This document shows positions 39,829-42,793 of a stretch of DNA of 42,793 bases, piece by piece (position 1 is the first letter of the stretch; every line of letters begins with the position of its first letter). The notes beneath the pieces are model-generated. The model worked only from the letters and a program-made list of their open reading frames with translations. It searched no databases and was not told the DNA's origin. The position numbers and the translations under genes were made by a program. This DNA comes from Bacteroidales bacterium (GTDB taxonomy: Bacteria; Bacteroidota; Bacteroidia; Bacteroidales; P3), in the NCBI GenBank assembly GCA_017454015.1, contig JAFTDW010000014.1:1-42793 (forward strand), written 5' to 3'.

Positions 39829-40524
39829 TTAGAGAGCAGCAGCCTTGACGTCTACGCGCACTCCCGGGCTCATAGTGCTCGAGATAGCGATACTCTTGAC
39901 GTAGGTACCCTTGGCGGCGGCGGGTTTGAGCTTCATGATCATCTGAAGCACCTCGCGGGCGTTGTCGACTATCTTCTGGTTGTCGAACGACACCTTGGCG
40001 ACGGCGGTATGGATGATACCGAACTTGTCGACCTTGAAGTCAATCTTACCGGCCTTGGCCTCTTGCACAGCCTTGCCCACCTCCATGGTGACGGTACCCG
40101 TCTTGGGGTTCGGCATGAGGCCGCGAGGACCGAGGATACGACCGAGAGCACCAATCTTAGGCATGACATTGGGCATAGTGATGATGACATCCACATCTGT
40201 CCAACCGCCCTTGATTTTGGCGATATACTCGTCGAGACCCACATAGTCGGCTCCGGCGGCTTTGGCCTCGTCCTCTTTCTCGGGGGTGCAGAGCACCAGG
40301 ACGCGGATGGTCTTGCCGGTACCGTGAGGCAGCGTGACCGAGCCACGCACCATCTGGTTGGCCTTACGAGGGTCAACGCCCAGACGCACGTCGATGTCCA
40401 CCGATGCGTCGAACTTGGTGTAGGTGATCTGTTTCACCACCGACACAGCCTCTTCGAGCGAGTACACCTTGGCCTTGTCGTACTTGGCCAATGCCTCTTT
40501 CTGTTTTTTGGTTGTCTTTGCCAT
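39829..40524 (-). CDS. rplA: 50S ribosomal protein L1
   Basis: This 231-residue protein of the ribosomal L1 stalk helps release deacylated tRNA. Blocks include [55 protein letters not shown] and [20 protein letters not shown]. The ATG at 40522-40524 ([10 protein letters not shown]) is the natural start. The frame extends 15 codons upstream to 40569, but that part has no family resemblance and would run into the gap after rplK. Confidence 0.98.
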   Translation of the reverse strand: MAKTTKKQKEALAKYDKAKVYSLEEAVSVVKQITYTKFDASVDIDVRLGVDPRKANQMVRGSVTLPHGTGKTIRVLVLCTPEKEDEAKAAGADYVGLDEYIAKIKGGWTDVDVIITMPNVMPKIGALGRILGPRGLMPNPKTGTVTMEVGKAVQEAKAGKIDFKVDKFGIIHTAVAKVSFDNQKIVDNAREVLQMIMKLKPAAAKGTYVKSIAISSTMSPGVRVDVKAAAL

Positions 40525-40602
40525 TGTTTTTTTGTTTGTGTGGTCACCGCACTTTCGTTGGACTACCAATTACTGATGCTACCACTGATTACTTTTTTTT
40601 GG

Positions 40603-41046
40603 TTACTTCTTGAGGGGGTTGTCGCCCGTAACAGCGATACCCATGCTCCTTGCAGTACCGGCCACCATGCTCATTGCCGACTCAATAGTGAAACAGTTGA
40701 GGTCGGGCATTTTGGACTCGGCAATCTGACGAACCTGATCCCATGTAACCGAAGCCACCTTGACGCGGTTGGGTTCAGCAGAACCCTTCTGAGCCTTGGA
40801 GAACTCCTTGAGCTGCACGGCAACAGGAGGAGTCTTGACCACAAAGTCAAAGGACTTGTCGGCGTACACCGTGATGATAACCGGCACAATCTTGCCGGCC
40901 TTGTCCTGCGTACGAGCATTGAACTGCTTGCAGAACTCCATGATGTTGACACCCTTTGCACCGAGGGCTGGACCCACTGGCGGCGCAGGGTTGGCGGCAC
41001 CTCCCTTGATTTGCAGCTTGATTAATCCTGCAACTTCTTTTGCCAT
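40603..41046 (-). CDS. rplK: 50S ribosomal protein L11
   Basis: This 147-residue protein of the GTPase-associated centre shows [20 protein letters not shown] and [20 protein letters not shown] in the N-terminal domain. The rRNA-binding C-terminal domain carries [19 protein letters not shown] and [15 protein letters not shown]. Length is normal. It sits between nusG and rplA, as in most bacteria, with a gap of 29 bases after nusG. Confidence 0.99.
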   Translation of the reverse strand: MAKEVAGLIKLQIKGGAANPAPPVGPALGAKGVNIMEFCKQFNARTQDKAGKIVPVIITVYADKSFDFVVKTPPVAVQLKEFSKAQKGSAEPNRVKVASVTWDQVRQIAESKMPDLNCFTIESAMSMVAGTARSMGIAVTGDNPLKK

Positions 41047-41075
41047 AATTTTACTGTCTTTAACTGTTTAACCAA

Positions 41076-41642
41076 CTATTCTTTGCTCACTTGGCTAAAG
41101 GAAAGCTCCACTGGGGTTTTGCGACCGAAGATCTTCACGGTGACGGTGAGGCGTTTCTTCTCCTCGTTAATCTCCTCCACAACGCCCCCAAACGAGTTGA
41201 ACGGTCCGTCGACAACCTTTACCGTCTCACCGAGAATGAAGCGCTCGTTGCCCTCGGCGTCGGTACCGACTTGGTCGTCGATCTTACCGAGTATACGGTT
41301 GGCTTCGGCGGGACGCATGGCTGTAGGCTTGCCGTCCTTCTCGCGCAGAAAATCTATGACATTGGGCAGACCCTGTATGATGGGGATCATCTCCTCTCTC
41401 AGGTCGGCCTCAAGAAGCACATAACCCGGAAAGAAGTTGCGGTCTTTGATGACTTTCTTCCCGTTGCGGATGGTAGCCACTTTCTCAGTGGGGATAAGCA
41501 CCTGCGGGACGAACTCCTGCCAATTGCGCTTGGCAACTTCGCCTTCGATGTACTCCTTGGCTTTTTTCTCTTTGCCGCTTATGGCACGGAGAACATACCA
41601 ACGTTTTCCTGTTGCTTCCTGTGCTGCTGTCTGATTTTCCAT
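41076..41642 (-). CDS. nusG: Transcription termination/antitermination factor NusG
   Basis: This 188-residue factor has the NGN domain (KRWYVLRAISGKEKKAKEYI, VLIPTEKVATIRNGKKVIK, FFPGYVLLEADL, VIDFLREKDGKPTAMRPAEA) and a C-terminal KOW domain (LGETVKVVDGPFNSFGGVVE, TVTVKIFGRKTPVELSFSQV). It binds RNA polymerase and couples it to Rho or the ribosome. The start is the ATG at 41640-41642. An upstream gap of 260 bases separates it from secE, longer than is usual for this pair. Confidence 0.98.
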   Translation of the reverse strand: MENQTAAQEATGKRWYVLRAISGKEKKAKEYIEGEVAKRNWQEFVPQVLIPTEKVATIRNGKKVIKDRNFFPGYVLLEADLREEMIPIIQGLPNVIDFLREKDGKPTAMRPAEANRILGKIDDQVGTDAEGNERFILGETVKVVDGPFNSFGGVVEEINEEKKRLTVTVKIFGRKTPVELSFSQVSKE

Positions 41643-41902
41643 ACCTTGTTCTCTTCGTTCATGATGTCTCTCGGGCTTGGCAATGGACCTTGTTGCTCTC
41701 CACTACTGCTTCGCGAAACATTTTCTTTCCTTGTTCAAGAGTCAAAAAACAGTTTCTGTATCCTTTTTTGCCGTGAAGCCTTCGCCGACCTCACAGACTC
41801 GCTCGCTTACTTGGTTGAAAAAACACCTTTCTATGCCGGCAGCCTCAATGATTGATTGGGAAGCAAGGCCGCCACGCTTTCCCTGAGGATAGGGAGTGCC
41901 TT
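41643..41902. other. Unusually long secE-nusG spacer
   Basis: These 260 bases contain no gene I can support. A minus-strand frame (41742-42167) crosses the spacer but also covers secE and the tRNA in other frames, and it has no recognisable motif. No strong hairpin or repeat of the families seen elsewhere is present. Confidence 0.6.
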
Positions 41903-42118
41903 TCAGCCCAGCAGCGAGTAAAAGAATCCTAGAAAGCCTTTCCAACCCCAGGGTTGTACTCCGAATATGACATCCATAAGTAGCACCACTAAGGCCAGAA
42001 CGAGGGTTGCGATGGCAACAACCACTGTGCTGCTCTGCAACTCCTTGAAAGTAGGCCACGACACTTTGTTGACTAGCTCGTCGTAGCTTTCCTTTACATA
42101 AGTACCTATCTTTGACAT
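41903..42118 (-). CDS. secE: Preprotein translocase subunit SecE
   Basis: This 71-residue, single-span subunit of the SecYEG channel has a cytoplasmic amphipathic part (YVKESYDELVNKVSWPTFKE), typical of SecE, followed by one transmembrane segment (VVVAIATLVLALVVLLMDVI). Length matches the short bacterial form. It sits between tRNA-Trp and nusG, as in other Bacteroidota. Confidence 0.96.
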   Translation of the reverse strand: MSKIGTYVKESYDELVNKVSWPTFKELQSSTVVVAIATLVLALVVLLMDVIFGVQPWGWKGFLGFFYSLLG

Positions 42119-42140
42119 TGTCTAACTTGTTATTGATTAG

Positions 42141-42211
42141 CAGGGGCAGAGAGAATCGAACTCCCAACCACGGTTTTGGAGACCGCCATTATACCATTTA
42201 ACTATGCCCCT
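42141..42211 (-). tRNA. trnW: tRNA-Trp (anticodon CCA)
   Basis: On the minus strand a 7-bp acceptor stem (AGGGGCA/TGCCCCT) frames a full cloverleaf. It has a D-arm with AAATGGTATAA, anticodon loop CTCCAAA (anticodon CCA) on the stem GCGGT/ACCGT, and T-loop TTCGATT. The discriminator base is G and CCA is not encoded. It lies between tuf and secE. Confidence 0.96.
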
Positions 42212-42213
42212 GT

Positions 42214-42245
42214 AATTGTTGCGGTGCGGCTGCACCGCAACAATT
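42214..42245 (-). terminator. Perfect hairpin between tuf and tRNA-Trp
   Basis: The arms AATTGTTGCGGTGC (42214-42227) and 42232-42245 pair perfectly over 14 bp around a 4-base loop. It sits 15 bases past the tuf stop and 2 bases before the tRNA on the minus strand. There is no T run, so it may be a weak terminator or a processing signal. Confidence 0.55.
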
Positions 42246-42260
42246 TAAAGGATTGCTTGA

Positions 42261-42793
42261 TTACTCGAGCACTTTGGTAACCTGACCAGAACCAACGGTG
42301 CGGCCACCCTCGCGGATAGCGAAGCGGAGGTTCTCGTTGAGAGCGATGTCGCTGATGAGCTCAACGGTGATTGTCAGGTTGTCGCCAGGCATAACCATCT
42401 CGCGGCCTTCGGGGAGCATGATGGTACCGGTGACATCGGTAGTGCGGAAGTAGAACTGCGGACGATAGTTGTTGTGGAACGGGGTGTGACGGCCACCCTC
42501 CTCTTTCTTGAGGATATAGACCGTAGCCTCGAACTTGTGGTGAGGATGCACCGAGCCAGGCTTTGCGATAACCATACCACGACGGATCTGATCCTTGTCG
42601 ATACCGCGGAGGAGCAGACCGACATTGTCGCCAGCCTCACCCTCGTCGAGAATCTTGCGGAACATCTCGACACCGGTGACAACAGATTTCAGTTTCTCAG
42701 CACCCATACCGATAATGTCGACGGGGTCGCCAGTGTGGATGACGCCGGTCTCGATACGGCCGGTACCCACGGTACCACGACCGGTGATGGAGA
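42261..42793 (-). CDS. tuf: Elongation factor Tu, C-terminal part
   Basis: The frame enters from the right edge and encodes about the last 177 residues, that is domains 2 and 3, of EF-Tu. Domain 2 starts [20 protein letters not shown]. Domain 3 shows [60 protein letters not shown] and the end KVLE. The GTP-binding domain lies outside the window. The gene brings aminoacyl-tRNA to the ribosome. It is the most upstream gene of the minus-strand cluster seen here. Confidence 0.98.
   Translation of the reverse strand, partial: SITGRGTVGTGRIETGVIHTGDPVDIIGMGAEKLKSVVTGVEMFRKILDEGEAGDNVGLLLRGIDKDQIRRGMVIAKPGSVHPHHKFEATVYILKKEEGGRHTPFHNNYRPQFYFRTTDVTGTIMLPEGREMVMPGDNLTITVELISDIALNENLRFAIREGGRTVGSGQVTKVLE

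Noticed and set aside
40525-40569. N-terminal extension of ribosomal protein L1
   Set aside because: It is an open frame in the spacer only; the family start [10 protein letters not shown] is at 40524.
41742-42167. 141-codon minus-strand frame over the secE-nusG spacer
   Set aside because: It overlaps secE and the tRNA-Trp gene in another frame and has no motif.

Overview
The window looks like a chromosomal segment of a member of the Bacteroidota, probably an uncultured Bacteroidales. The reasons are: proteins carrying C-terminal type IX secretion (T9SS) sorting domains of both type A and type B; TAnnTTTG-like -7 promoter boxes; few Shine-Dalgarno sites; a four-helix-bundle (23S rRNA intervening-sequence type) protein; and the gene order tuf, tRNA-Trp, secE, nusG, rplK, rplA, rplJ, rplL, rpoB, rpoC. 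No integrase, transposase or CRISPR array is visible.

Region 1 (1-6543, plus strand) is a type I restriction-modification locus running off the left edge: the C-terminal part of hsdM, a DUF1016/YhcG-type PDDEXK protein, hsdS, a small four-helix-bundle gene, and hsdR. It is repeat-laden. A 31-bp sequence occurs identically inside the central linker of hsdS and across its stop codon, so the second target-recognition half is flanked by direct repeats. The four-helix gene is bounded start-to-stop by a 20-bp inverted repeat made of the same sequence. The visible catalytic motif of HsdM is NPPN rather than NPPY/F.

Region 2 (6592-29390, all minus strand) holds housekeeping genes (lepA, an aspartate kinase gene, smpB) interspersed with secreted or envelope proteins. 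These are a membrane-anchored hypothetical protein, two paralogous T9SS proteins built of fibronectin III, MAM-like and CUB-like modules, a Ser/Gly/His-rich exported protein, a lipoprotein, and a 2821-residue surface protein. The last carries about 36 cysteine-paired repeats of about 51 residues and a type B T9SS domain. Most intergenic gaps here contain a telomere-like low-complexity repeat (AACCCTAAAACCTTATAACC-like), in either orientation.

Region 3 (29779-42793, minus strand) is the conserved transcription/translation cluster, transcribed leftward: tuf (partial), tRNA-Trp, secE, nusG, rplK, rplA, rplJ, rplL, rpoB, rpoC and a DUF3467 gene, closed by a hairpin-plus-U-run terminator. A long hairpin lies between rplL and rpoB, and another between tRNA-Trp and tuf.

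The most interesting signals are the repeat architecture of the restriction locus (possible HsdS half-gene switching and a four-helix cassette), the shared intergenic repeat families, and the giant repeat protein with signs of recent internal expansion. All assignments come from reading motifs in the sequence; no database search was possible.
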